From: JBLNDJ01 sp050261515
GTDB taxonomy: Bacteria > Acidobacteriota > Terriglobia > Bryobacterales > Bryobacteraceae
DNA length: 64,000 bases
NCBI GenBank assembly: GCA_050261515.1
Contig: JBLNDJ010000060.1
Span: 248,001 to 312,000 of the forward strand
Direction of reading: 5' to 3'
Part shown: positions 14,764 through 23,732 of the stretch, one piece after another
Layout: each line of letters begins with the position of its first letter
How positions within the stretch are numbered: position 1 is the first letter of the stretch
Made by a program: the position numbers and the translations under genes
Notes under the pieces: model-generated
The model's database searches: none
What the model saw: only the letters and a program-made list of their open reading frames with translations
What the model was told of the DNA's origin: nothing

Positions 14764-16443
14764 ATGACGCCCGTTCTGGTGACGGTTCTCGTCGCCCTGC
14801 TGCTGGCTTTGAAGGTCGATCTGACGTTTGTCGAACTCGGGGGCCTGGTTGCCGCCGCCGTGATCGCCGCTGCCCTTCCCCGGCTCGGCGAGGCGCGATT
14901 CCGGCGCCTGCGATGCGCCTGCGAGCGCATCAGCCGCCGGCGAAGGCTGGCGATACTGATCGCGGCGCTCGCGGCTCCGGCGCTGCGCATCGCCCTTCTT
15001 CCCGTACTGCCCGTCCCAGAGCCAAAGGTCACGGATGAATACAGCCATCTTCTTCTCGGGGATACACTCGCCCATGGGCGTCTGACAAATCCCACGCACC
15101 CGATGTGGAGGCATTTCGAGACGATTCACGTCCTCCAACGCCCGACGTACAACTCTATGTACTTCCCCGGCCAGGGCGCCTTTCTCGCTCTCGGAAAACT
15201 GCTCACAGGAAGCCCGTGGGCGGGAGTCGTCTTAAGCGTTGCGCTGATGTCGGGGGCAATATGCTGGATGCTGCAGGCGTGGGTTCCGCCGGGCTGGGCG
15301 CTCTTCGGGGCGGTGCTCGCCGCATTGCGGCTGGGCCTGATCAGCTATTGGATGAACAGCTACTGGGGCGGCGCGCTTGCCGCTATGGGCGGCGCGCTCG
15401 TGCTCGGCGCGCTGCCGCGTATACGGCGGCACATGCGTTTCCGAGACGTTCTTCTGATGGGCGCGGGAACCGCGGCGCTGGCGGTGAGCCGGCCGTATGA
15501 GGGACTGGCGCTTTGCGTTCCGGTGGCGGGGAGCCTGGCCGTGTGGCTCCTGCGGCGGCGCGCCTTCGCACGCGTGGCGCTTCCGCTCGGGGCTATGGCG
15601 GTGGCGGGCTTCGCCCTGCTCGGCTTCTACTTCTGGCGCGTCACGGGCGATCCGTTTCGCCTGCCCTATGAAGTGAACCAGCGCACCTACGGATGGCCGA
15701 TGACGCTCGCCTGGCAGACGCCGAAGGCGATCTCCCAGCCGTACGAAGATATGCGCCGGTATTTTCAGTGGGAACTCGGCGAGCACGTGCGGCTGCTCGC
15801 GCCGGGCATAGACACCCATCTCACCGCGGCGGAAGCCGTGTGGATCTGGAGCTTCTTCTTCGGCATCGCGCTGAGTCTTCCGCTGGTGCTCTTCCCGCGC
15901 GCCTTCACGGGCCGGAGAATCCGCCTGCCGCTGATCGCGGGCGCGTGCGTAGCGGTTGCGGCCGTGTTCGAGCAATCCCGGTATCCGCACTATCTGGCGC
16001 CGGCGGCTTCAGTTGCCGCGCTGCTTTGGGTGCAGGGGTTGCGGCATTGCCGCACGGCGATGCCGGCCTTCGCACGGCTGATCCCCGCGGTGGTGGTGCT
16101 GGCGGTCGTGTGGCGCGGCGTGGCGGGCGATGCCGCGGTCGCCTACGGCAAAGCCAGAAACCCTGTGTCCTGGTGCTGCGGCGGCGCGGGCGACGTGGAC
16201 AGGGCGCGCATCATCCGCAAGCTGGAAGCGGCCGGCGGCAAGCACCTCGTCCTCGTCCGGTACAAGCTCTCACACGACTGGATGGAATCGTGGATCAACA
16301 ATGCCGCCGATATCGATGGCGCCCGAATCGTCTGGGCGCGCGACCTGGGGGCATCGAACGGCCCGCTGCTCGACTACTTCCGCGGCCGCACGGTCTGGCT
16401 GCTGCGGGCGGATGAAAAGCCGCTCGAGCTCACGCCATTATAG
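14764..16443 (+). CDS. Polytopic membrane protein, putative GT-C glycosyltransferase
   Basis: A 559-residue protein with about ten membrane segments. A first extramembrane loop contains DEYSHLLLGDTLAHGRLTNP, which resembles the Asp-Glu catalytic loop of GT-C enzymes (ArnT/PMT/RgtA type, using lipid-linked sugar donors). The C-terminal 100 residues form a soluble domain. I chose the ATG at 14764; the frame upstream belongs to the fliA overlap region. Its substrate is unknown. It lies 31 bp after fliA, but function does not tie it to flagella, unless it glycosylates flagellin, which is speculative. Confidence 0.6.
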   Translation: MTPVLVTVLVALLLALKVDLTFVELGGLVAAAVIAAALPRLGEARFRRLRCACERISRRRRLAILIAALAAPALRIALLPVLPVPEPKVTDEYSHLLLGDTLAHGRLTNPTHPMWRHFETIHVLQRPTYNSMYFPGQGAFLALGKLLTGSPWAGVVLSVALMSGAICWMLQAWVPPGWALFGAVLAALRLGLISYWMNSYWGGALAAMGGALVLGALPRIRRHMRFRDVLLMGAGTAALAVSRPYEGLALCVPVAGSLAVWLLRRRAFARVALPLGAMAVAGFALLGFYFWRVTGDPFRLPYEVNQRTYGWPMTLAWQTPKAISQPYEDMRRYFQWELGEHVRLLAPGIDTHLTAAEAVWIWSFFFGIALSLPLVLFPRAFTGRRIRLPLIAGACVAVAAVFEQSRYPHYLAPAASVAALLWVQGLRHCRTAMPAFARLIPAVVVLAVVWRGVAGDAAVAYGKARNPVSWCCGGAGDVDRARIIRKLEAAGGKHLVLVRYKLSHDWMESWINNAADIDGARIVWARDLGASNGPLLDYFRGRTVWLLRADEKPLELTPL

Positions 16444-16530
16444 GGCGCGGCCCTTCTGCTTCTTCCCGGCGTTGCGGGGACACTTGCGGCAGGTGCCGCG
16501 GCAGCAGTCTTTCGGGGTCTTGGCAGGCAT
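16438..16530 (-). CDS. Possible 30-residue cysteine-rich peptide
   Basis: The frame from the ATG at 16530 encodes 30 residues containing DCCRGTCRKCPRN: four Cys, as CC-x3-C-x2-C, in a Lys/Arg-rich peptide. Its stop overlaps the tail of the convergent membrane protein gene by 6 bp. No strong Shine-Dalgarno is visible. The pattern could be a small zinc- or cluster-binding peptide, but a chance ORF is possible at this length. Confidence 0.35.
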   Translation of the reverse strand: MPAKTPKDCCRGTCRKCPRNAGKKQKGRAL

Positions 16531-16586
16531 AAACGGGGAGTCTAGCCCACGCGGCCGGGCTCGCGCGACCCCGGGAATTCAGGATC

Positions 16587-17258
16587 TCAAATTACGACGT
16601 CCTGGCCCGCTACGATTTTCTTACGGCGCGACTTCAGGAACTCGAGCAGCACCGGAATCAGCGAGAGCGCGATGATCAGGAAAATCGCCTTCTCGAAATG
16701 CTGCCGCACGATGGGGATCGCGCCGAGCATGTGGCCGAGCATCGTGACGCAGAACACCCAGCCGGCGACGCCGGACACGCTGTAGGTCAGAAACCGCGAG
16801 TACTTCATACCGGCCACGCCGGCCAGGAACGGCGCGAAGGTCCGGACGATGGGAACGAACTTGGCGTAGACGATGGTCTTCCCGCCGTACTTCTCGTAGA
16901 ATTTCTGCGACCGGATGAGGTCCTCGCGGCGGAACAGGCGCGAATTCGGCCGGCTGAAAATGTGCGGGCCGGTGCGGCGGCCGAGGAAATAGCCGGTGCT
17001 GTCGCCGATGATCGCGCCGGCCATTAGGAGCGGGATCACGATCCAGAGATTCATTCCCGCCGCGCCCGCCACCACGCCTACGGTGAACAGGAACGAATCG
17101 CCGGGCAGAAAGAAGCCGGTCAGCAAGCCGGTTTCGGCGAACACGATACCGACCAGGAGCGCGTATCCGAGCCACCCGGTCAGCACCGTAGTGAGCAGGT
17201 GAATCAGACGTTCAGGCGTGGTGAGCGTCTGAAGGAAATCCAGGAGGGCTTGGATCAT
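16587..17258 (-). CDS. DedA family membrane protein
   Basis: A 223-residue DedA/SNARE-associated (VTT) protein. The conserved family sequences are present: ETGLLTGFFLPGDSFLF, IIGDSTGYFLGRRTG, and the re-entrant FVPIVRTFAPFLAGVAGM. Four or five membrane segments are visible, ending in a basic tail. DedA proteins are thought to move lipids, including undecaprenyl phosphate in some cases, across the inner membrane and to need the proton gradient. It follows ppiD by 12 bp and is likely the last gene of the cmk-lysC-ppiD group. Confidence 0.93.
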   Translation of the reverse strand: MIQALLDFLQTLTTPERLIHLLTTVLTGWLGYALLVGIVFAETGLLTGFFLPGDSFLFTVGVVAGAAGMNLWIVIPLLMAGAIIGDSTGYFLGRRTGPHIFSRPNSRLFRREDLIRSQKFYEKYGGKTIVYAKFVPIVRTFAPFLAGVAGMKYSRFLTYSVSGVAGWVFCVTMLGHMLGAIPIVRQHFEKAIFLIIALSLIPVLLEFLKSRRKKIVAGQDVVI

Positions 17259-17270
17259 CCTGGGTTCCGG

Positions 17271-19196
17271 TTAGCTGCGGTAGCTCGTCACGACACGGTT
17301 CATTACTTCGTTGTTGACCTTGAGCTTGCCCTCGCGTTCGAGCGCGGCGCGCACGGAATCCATGAACAGATCCATACGCTCGCGGGCTTTGCGCTGCCTG
17401 AGTGCGGCAAGCACTTCGGGGCGGCTGGCGTCGAGTTTGGTCATGTCGGCCGGGATGCGGGCCTCGATCTTGCAGACGAAGCGGTCGTTCTGAAGTGCGA
17501 CGGGCCCGAAGACGCTGCCCACGGGCTGGGTGAAGGCGGGGCCGAGCATACTGGCCGGGCCGATGCCGTCGGCTGCGCCGTCGCGCGTGAACTCCTGCGT
17601 CGTTTTGACCTCGAGTCCCATCTCTTTGGCAACCTTCGCCAGGTCGCCGCCCGCACTCGCCTTCTGGAACGCTTCGTTGGCGCGCTGCGTCAGCAGGTCC
17701 TGCATCTTGCGCGCGATAAGTGTCTGCCGGATCTCGGGCTCGGCATCGGCCAGCTCGGCGGGCCGCGCCGGAACGATGCCGGTCACCACCGCCACCAGCA
17801 GCTTGTTGCCGGGCGCCTGGAGCACCTGCGTGACACCGCCCTGGGGCAGGGCCGCGATCGCGTCGCTCAGTTCCGCGTTGGCGCCGATTTCGGGAATCGG
17901 GGCGCCGGCGGGGAGCTTGTCGGCGTGAACCAGCGTCAGATCGAGGCTCGCCGCAATCTTCGCGGCATCCTGCGGATGCTTCACGAGCTCGTCGTGAGCC
18001 TGGTCGGCGGACTTTTGAAGCGTGTCGAAGACCTGCTGCCGCTTCATCTCCTGCGCGATCTGGTCCTTGACCTCTTCAAACGGCTTCACGTGCGGTTCTT
18101 CCTTCTCGAGCACCTGAAGAATGTGGAAGCCGTACTCGGTCTTGACGACGTTGCTAAGCTCTTTCGGCTTGAGCGAAAACGCGGAGGCTTCGAAGGCCTT
18201 CACGGTCTGGTCGCGCACGATCCAGCCGAGGTCGCCGCCCTTGGAGGCCGAACCCGGGTCGTCCGAGTTCTTCTTTGCGAGTTCGGCGAAATCGGCGCCG
18301 CCTTTGAGCTGCTTGAGCAGTTCTTCGGCGCGAGCCTGGATCTTGGGAAGCTCTTCCTTCGGCTTGTCGGTGGTCTTCAGCAGGATATGGCGGACGTGAA
18401 CGCGCTCCGGCACACGGAACTGATCCTTGTCCTGTTCGTAGGCGCGGCGCAGGGCTTCTTCCGGGATGACGATCTTCTGGCCGGCCTTGGCCTCGTCGGC
18501 GATGAGCACGTCGAAGGTGCGCTTTTCGGGGGTGTGGAACCGGGCGCGGTTCGATTCGTAGTAGCTTCGGATCTCCTCGGGCGACAGCTTGACCTCTCCC
18601 TGCATCTTGGCCATGGAAATATCGACGTACTGGAGCTTCACCTTCTCGTTCCGCCTGCGGTATTCCTGCGCGACCTCATCCGGCGTGACCACGGCGCTTT
18701 CGTTCGCCAGGCTGCTCACGCGGCTCATGATAAGCTGCTGCCGCAACTGCGATTCGAATTCGGGAATGGTCGTGCCGCGCTGCTGGAGCATGGCGGCATA
18801 GGCTTCCCTGCCGACGAACTGCCCGTTCGGGAAGAGCTGGGGGAAGCTCACGCGCAGCGTGCGCGCCAGGTCGGCGTCGGTAACCTCGATGCCCATGCGC
18901 TTCGCCTGGTACAGGAGGGAGCGCGTGCTGATCATCTCGTCGATTATCTGGCCGACATAGTAGCTGGCCATCTCGGGCGGGAACGCCCGGTTCCGCATGG
19001 CCGCCTGCATCTGCTGCTGAACGTCCCGGGCCGTGATGGTCTCTTTGCCGATGGTGGCGATCACCTGCTCCTGCTGGCCTCCTCCGACACCGTAACCGGG
19101 GATCAGCGTCACGACCATCGAGAGGGCGACAAGCATCAACAAGGCGCCGAGAAGATAGCGCACAGCTTTGGCGCGGCTGCGAAACAGATCAAACAT
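17271..19196 (-). CDS. ppiD: Peptidyl-prolyl cis-trans isomerase PpiD/SurA-like
   Basis: A 641-residue membrane-anchored periplasmic chaperone. One transmembrane helix spans residues 13-35, a SurA-like N-domain 40-190, and a parvulin (rotamase) domain about 266-365, starting VHVRHILLKTTDK and including GGDLGWIVRD and YGFHILQVLE. A second degenerate rotamase-like region and a C-terminal domain follow. The layout is that of PpiD, which helps fold outer-membrane and secreted proteins at the Sec translocon. It lies about 100 bp downstream of lysC. Confidence 0.92.
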   Translation of the reverse strand: MFDLFRSRAKAVRYLLGALLMLVALSMVVTLIPGYGVGGGQQEQVIATIGKETITARDVQQQMQAAMRNRAFPPEMASYYVGQIIDEMISTRSLLYQAKRMGIEVTDADLARTLRVSFPQLFPNGQFVGREAYAAMLQQRGTTIPEFESQLRQQLIMSRVSSLANESAVVTPDEVAQEYRRRNEKVKLQYVDISMAKMQGEVKLSPEEIRSYYESNRARFHTPEKRTFDVLIADEAKAGQKIVIPEEALRRAYEQDKDQFRVPERVHVRHILLKTTDKPKEELPKIQARAEELLKQLKGGADFAELAKKNSDDPGSASKGGDLGWIVRDQTVKAFEASAFSLKPKELSNVVKTEYGFHILQVLEKEEPHVKPFEEVKDQIAQEMKRQQVFDTLQKSADQAHDELVKHPQDAAKIAASLDLTLVHADKLPAGAPIPEIGANAELSDAIAALPQGGVTQVLQAPGNKLLVAVVTGIVPARPAELADAEPEIRQTLIARKMQDLLTQRANEAFQKASAGGDLAKVAKEMGLEVKTTQEFTRDGAADGIGPASMLGPAFTQPVGSVFGPVALQNDRFVCKIEARIPADMTKLDASRPEVLAALRQRKARERMDLFMDSVRAALEREGKLKVNNEVMNRVVTSYRS

Positions 19197-19298
19197 AAGG
19201 AGAACTCCTTCAGAAATCCGATCCTTCAGTATAGCGGACCGGGGATGACGCCACCGCGGGGGTTAGCGGCAACCGCTTGCCGGCGGGCGCGGAGCCGG

Positions 19299-20738
19299 TC
19301 ACGCGCGCGGCTCGAGGACCGGCGGGTGGGCGTGCTCGCCCATGCGCGCATCGGCATGCACCGCCCGGACCGCCTTTTCCAGGCCGTCGCGATGCACAAC
19401 GATGGAAATAGTCAGCTCGCTGGCGCCCTGGGCGATGGCGATGATGTTGATCTTTTCGCGCGAGACGGCGGTGAAGATGCGGCCCGCGAGTCCCGGCGTC
19501 CCCTGCATGCCTTCGCCCACCACAGCCAGCAGTCCCACGTTCTCATCCACGTCGATGGGCCGCAGGTATCCGTGTTCGAGCTCGAGAGCGAGCGCCGACC
19601 GGATGGCCGCCAGCGCCGCCGGAAGCTCCTGGCCGCGCACCAGGCAGCAAAAGCTCTGCTGGTAGGACGAGCTCGAGACCATCAGGACCTCGATGTTGGC
19701 GCGGCCGAGCGCGTCGAGCGCCTTGCCCATCACCTGCGTGCCGTTGAGCACGGCCGAGGCGGGCTCGATGGAGATGAGCGCCACGTTCGCCATCGAGGTG
19801 ACGGCGCACGCGCCGGTCGAGGTTTCTATGCGCGGGACGATCTTCGTGCCGGGCTTTTCGGGCGCGAAGCTGTTCTTGCTCCAGACCGGGATGGCGCGGC
19901 CGGCAAGCGGCGCGAGCGTGCGCGGATGCAGCACCTTCGCTCCGTTGTAGGCCAGCTCGGCGGCCTCGCGGTAGGTGACCTCTTCGAGCACGGCGCAGTC
20001 GGGAACCAGGCGCGGGTCGGCGGTCATGATGCCGTCCACGTCGGTCCAGATCCACAGCTCGGCGGCATCGAGCGAGGAGGCGATGATCGAGGCGGAGAAA
20101 TCGGACCCGCCGCGCCCGAGCGTGGTCGGGCGGCCGTCGGCGGTGGCGGCATTGAAGCCGGTGATCACGGGCAGCACGCCGGCCTCGAGCATGGGCACGA
20201 GGCGCGCGCGCGTTTTCTCGCGCGTGGCCTCCATCAGCGGAGTGGCGTTGCCGAAGACGGCGTCGGTGACGATCAGCTCGGAGGCGTTCACGGCTTCGGC
20301 GGGCGTGCCGTCGCAGGCGAGGCGCGCGGCCACGAGCAGCGTCGAGAGGCGCTCGCCGACCGCGACGGCTTCATCCACCGCGCGCGGCGGCGCCTCGCCG
20401 AGCATGCAGATGCCGTTGGCGATGCGCTCGAACTCGTCGATGATTGCGTTGATGCGCTCGAGAATCGCGTCGTGCGTGCCGTCGGGCAGCAGCTCCAGGC
20501 AGGTTTCGCGGTGGCGCTTGCGAAGCCGCTCGATGTCGGAATCGATGCCGGCCTGGTTGCCGGATTCGGCCCGTCTCATGGTCTCGAGCAGCAGGTCGGT
20601 GACCTTCGACATCGCCGAGACGACGATTGCCACGGGGCGCTTCTTCCGCTCGGCTGCGGAGAGGTCGGCGGTGGCCTGCATACGTTCGGCGGAACCGACG
20701 CTGGTGCCGCCGAACTTCATTACGAGCGCGTTTTGCAT
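19299..20738 (-). CDS. lysC: Aspartate kinase
   Basis: A 479-residue monofunctional aspartokinase. The kinase domain starts MKFGGTSVGSAERM at residue 7 and includes the GRGGSDFSASI substrate-binding motif. Two C-terminal ACT domains (VALISIEPASAVLN..., LLAVVGEGMQGTPGLAGRIF...) should give feedback control by lysine and/or threonine. It phosphorylates aspartate as the first step to Lys, Thr, Met and Ile. It overlaps the end of cmk by 19 bp. Confidence 0.95.
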   Translation of the reverse strand: MQNALVMKFGGTSVGSAERMQATADLSAAERKKRPVAIVVSAMSKVTDLLLETMRRAESGNQAGIDSDIERLRKRHRETCLELLPDGTHDAILERINAIIDEFERIANGICMLGEAPPRAVDEAVAVGERLSTLLVAARLACDGTPAEAVNASELIVTDAVFGNATPLMEATREKTRARLVPMLEAGVLPVITGFNAATADGRPTTLGRGGSDFSASIIASSLDAAELWIWTDVDGIMTADPRLVPDCAVLEEVTYREAAELAYNGAKVLHPRTLAPLAGRAIPVWSKNSFAPEKPGTKIVPRIETSTGACAVTSMANVALISIEPASAVLNGTQVMGKALDALGRANIEVLMVSSSSYQQSFCCLVRGQELPAALAAIRSALALELEHGYLRPIDVDENVGLLAVVGEGMQGTPGLAGRIFTAVSREKINIIAIAQGASELTISIVVHRDGLEKAVRAVHADARMGEHAHPPVLEPRA

Positions 20739-21388
20739 GATCGGGAAGTGATGATCTCCAGGATAGCGTGCTCCACCTGGTCGAGCGTGAGCGCGGTGGT
20801 GTCGAGCCGCACGGCGTCCGGGGCGGCAGCCAGCGGCGAATCGGCGCGCGTGCTGTCGCGGTGGTCGCGCTCGCGGATCTCGCGGGCGACGTCGGCCGCG
20901 GCGGGCGCCTGGCCTTTTTCTTCGAGCTCTCGCAGGCGGCGGGCGGCGCGCACGTCGGGGTCGGCGTCGAGGAAGATCTTCACCTCCGCATTTGGGAACA
21001 CGACCGTGCCGATGTCGCGGCCCTCCATGACGACGCTTGCGGCCGCGCCCATCCGGCGTTGCTTTTCGACCAGCGCGCGGCGCACGCCGGGGATGGCCGA
21101 TACCTTGGAGGCGCCCTGGGAGACCTCCGGGCCGCGGATGGCTTCAGTAACGTCTTCGCCGTCGAGAAGCACGCGCGTGGCGCCGGGTTCGAAGCGGATG
21201 ACGGCGGCGCGGGCGAGGGGCTCGAGACGAGCGGCGTCGGCGAGATCGATGCCCGCGCGCTGTGCCAGAAGCGCGACGGCGCGGTACATGGCGCCGGTGT
21301 CGATGTACACGGCGCCGGTCTTCGCCGCCACGCGCCGCGCGATCGTGCTCTTGCCGGCGCCGGCCGGACCGTCTATCGCCACGATCAA
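20720..21388 (-). CDS. cmk: Cytidylate kinase
   Basis: A 222-residue CMP/dCMP kinase. The P-loop is GPAGAGKST (residues 7-15). GAMYRAVALLAQRAGID and MEGRDIGTVVFPNAEVKIFLDAD are diagnostic of Cmk. I chose the TTG at 21388 as start: it gives the standard LIVAIDGPAG opening and sits eight bases after GGGAGG, whereas the open frame from 21487 adds 33 residues that do not match the family. It is first in the cmk-lysC-ppiD-dedA order and divergent from the dehydrogenase gene. Confidence 0.93.
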   Translation of the reverse strand: MIVAIDGPAGAGKSTIARRVAAKTGAVYIDTGAMYRAVALLAQRAGIDLADAARLEPLARAAVIRFEPGATRVLLDGEDVTEAIRGPEVSQGASKVSAIPGVRRALVEKQRRMGAAASVVMEGRDIGTVVFPNAEVKIFLDADPDVRAARRLRELEEKGQAPAAADVAREIRERDHRDSTRADSPLAAAPDAVRLDTTALTLDQVEHAILEIITSRSCKTRS

Positions 21389-21452
21389 AGTGTGTGCCTC
21401 CCGAGTTCCGGCGCGTTTGACACGCCAGTGTCCTATTGTAAATGCTGAGTTG

Positions 21453-22415
21453 ATGCCTCGCCCTTCGGTTCTGGTGACAAAACGCATTTTTCCCGAAGCC
21501 GTCGAGTTGCTCAGGCAGGCGGCCGAGGTGGACTACGTCGATTCCGACGACGGCCTGCCGCCCGGCGAACTCACCTCACGGGCGCGCGGCAAGCAGGGCG
21601 TCGTGAGCCAGCTTACCGATCGCTTCGACGCAGCGCAGATCGCGAAGCTCGAAGACGTGCGGGTGATCGCGAACGTCGCGGTCGGGTTCGACAACGTGGA
21701 CCTCGAGGCCGCCACGCGAAACGGCATAGTGGTGACGAATACGCCCGACGTCCTCACGGACACCACGGCGGATCTCGCCTTCGCGCTGCTGCTCGCCGCC
21801 GCGCGCCGCATTCCGGAAGCGCACCGGTTCGTGCACTCCGGCAAGTGGCGGCGCTGGACGATCGACCTGCTCGCCGGACGCGACGTGCATCATAAAACGC
21901 TCGGAATTTTCGGCATGGGGCGGATCGGGCAGGCGGTGGCGCGGCGCGGGCGCGGGTTCTCGATGCGGGTTCTTTATCACGATGCGCGGCGCGCGCCCGA
22001 GGCGCTCGAGCGCGAACTGGGGCTGGAGTTCGCGGACAAAGACCGCCTGCTTGCGGAAGCCGATTTCGTCAGCCTGCACGTGCCGCTCACCGAATCCACG
22101 CGGCACATGATCGGCGCGGCCGAGTTCGCGCGCATGAAGCGCACCGCGATTCTGGTGAACACCGCGCGCGGGCCCATAGTGGACGAACCCGCGCTCGCGC
22201 AGGCGCTCAAGGTCGGGACAATCGCCGCCGCGGGCCTCGATGTGTTCGAGCACGAGCCGCGCGTGGACCCGCTTCTGCTCGAACTCGACAACGTCGTGCT
22301 GGCGCCGCATATCGGCAGCGCTTCGATGGAAACGCGGCGGAAGATGTCGCTCGTCGCCGCCGAGAACTGCCTGGCGGCGCTCGAAGGGCGGCGCCCGCCG
22401 AACGCGCTCAACTGA
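21453..22415 (+). CDS. D-isomer-specific 2-hydroxyacid dehydrogenase (glyoxylate/hydroxypyruvate reductase-like)
   Basis: A 320-residue NAD(P)-dependent dehydrogenase. The dinucleotide fold is GIFGMGRIGQAVA. The catalytic Arg lies in VNTARGPIVDEPAL, the Glu in DVFEHEP and the His in LAPHIGSASMETR. It is closest in feel to GhrB/glyoxylate reductase, reducing glyoxylate or hydroxypyruvate, but the acid used is not certain. The start is the ATG at 21453. The open frame running in from 17199 is antisense to other genes and not coding. It is followed 30 bp later by the PLP enzyme gene. Confidence 0.92.
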   Translation: MPRPSVLVTKRIFPEAVELLRQAAEVDYVDSDDGLPPGELTSRARGKQGVVSQLTDRFDAAQIAKLEDVRVIANVAVGFDNVDLEAATRNGIVVTNTPDVLTDTTADLAFALLLAAARRIPEAHRFVHSGKWRRWTIDLLAGRDVHHKTLGIFGMGRIGQAVARRGRGFSMRVLYHDARRAPEALERELGLEFADKDRLLAEADFVSLHVPLTESTRHMIGAAEFARMKRTAILVNTARGPIVDEPALAQALKVGTIAAAGLDVFEHEPRVDPLLLELDNVVLAPHIGSASMETRRKMSLVAAENCLAALEGRRPPNALN

Positions 22416-22445
22416 CGCGGCGGTACACTCGGAGCGGAGGCCGTC

Positions 22446-23732
22446 ATGGCGCAGTCCAAGAACGTCCACCCCCGCACCGCTGTTCTCACGCGTGGATTCG
22501 ACCCGAAGCTTTCGGTGGGCTCGGCCCGCCCCGCGGTTTTCCGCAGTTCCACTTACGTGTTCTCGACGCCCGAGGCAGCCGAGCGCGCGTTCGACGTCGC
22601 GGCCGGGCGGGCGCGGTCCGAGCCGGGCGAGAACCTCGACCTGATCTACTCGCGCATCTCGCATCCGAACGCGGAAATTCTGGAGGACCAGATCGTGCCG
22701 CTCGAGACCGGCGCGCAGTCGGCGGCGGTCTTCAATTCGGGGATGGCCGCGATCATGACGGCGTGCCTGACGTTTCTGCGGACGGGCGACAGCATCGTCT
22801 ACACCGTGCCGCTCTACGGCGGCACCGAACACTTGATCCAGGAATTTCTCAGCACGCTCGGCATCGCGGGCATAGGCGTCCCGGCCGGCGAGGGCGCGGC
22901 GCTCGATGAAGCGATCCGGCGCGCGGAGAATCTCGGCGCAGTGTTCATCGAGACGCCGGCGAACCCGACTCTCACAATGACCGACGTGCGCCGCGCCGCC
23001 GCCACCGCCGCGCAGCGCGCGCGCAAGCCGCTCGTCATGGTGGACAACACGTTTCTTGGGCCCGCGTTCCAGCATCCGCTGACGCTCGGCGCGGACCTCG
23101 TGTTGTATTCGGCGACCAAGTATCTATCGGGCTTCAGCGACATGCTGGCCGGCGTCGCGCTGGCGAAGGACCCGGAGCTGATCGCGCGCATGCGCGGGTT
23201 CCGCATCCTGTTCGGCAACATCCTGCAGCCGGACGAGTGCTGGATGATGGACGGGCGGCTGCCGACCGTCGCGCTGCGCATGAACCGCCAGAGCAAAAAC
23301 GCGCAGCGCATCGCCGAGCGGCTGGTGCGGCATCCGCGCGTGCTCAAGGTGCACTATCCGACGCTGTTCGACGACGCCGAGCAGATCCGCATACGCCTCG
23401 CGCAGTGCGACTTTCCGGGCGCGCTGTTGTCCGTCGATGTGGGCTCGAAGGAAGCGGCGTTCACGTTTCTCCGGAACATCAAGATCGCCCGCAATGCGGT
23501 GTCGCTCGGGGGAGTGGAGACGCTGGTCTGCCATCCGAAGACGACGACGCATTCGGGCCTGAGCGAGGAGACTTACGCCACGGCGGGGATCACGGACGGC
23601 CTCGTGCGCATCTCGGTGGGAATTGAAGACTGGCGCGACCTCGTCGCCGATTTCGAGCAGGCGCTCGGAGCGATTCCCGAGAGCCTCAGTAAAACAGGAT
23701 CCGCCAGGTCGTATTCACCAACGCGTGCGTGA
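22446..23732 (+). CDS. Cys/Met metabolism PLP-dependent enzyme
   Basis: A 428-residue member of the cystathionine gamma-synthase/methionine gamma-lyase family. The PLP lysine is K225 in YSATKYLSG; YSR at 68-70 and SGMAAI at 98-103 bind the cofactor phosphate, and the substrate-binding SLGGVETL segment is near residue 357. It could be a gamma-lyase, a gamma-synthase or an O-acetylhomoserine sulfhydrylase; motifs alone do not decide. The last 47 bp overlap the tail of the convergent CPBP gene. Confidence 0.88.
   Translation: MAQSKNVHPRTAVLTRGFDPKLSVGSARPAVFRSSTYVFSTPEAAERAFDVAAGRARSEPGENLDLIYSRISHPNAEILEDQIVPLETGAQSAAVFNSGMAAIMTACLTFLRTGDSIVYTVPLYGGTEHLIQEFLSTLGIAGIGVPAGEGAALDEAIRRAENLGAVFIETPANPTLTMTDVRRAAATAAQRARKPLVMVDNTFLGPAFQHPLTLGADLVLYSATKYLSGFSDMLAGVALAKDPELIARMRGFRILFGNILQPDECWMMDGRLPTVALRMNRQSKNAQRIAERLVRHPRVLKVHYPTLFDDAEQIRIRLAQCDFPGALLSVDVGSKEAAFTFLRNIKIARNAVSLGGVETLVCHPKTTTHSGLSEETYATAGITDGLVRISVGIEDWRDLVADFEQALGAIPESLSKTGSARSYSPTRA

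Noticed and set aside
17199..21452. A 1738-codon open frame on the plus strand spanning ppiD, lysC and cmk
   Set aside because: Only its last 320 codons (from 21453) are a real dehydrogenase gene. The earlier part is antisense to three clear genes and has the His/Arg/Ala-rich make-up of a GC-rich shadow.
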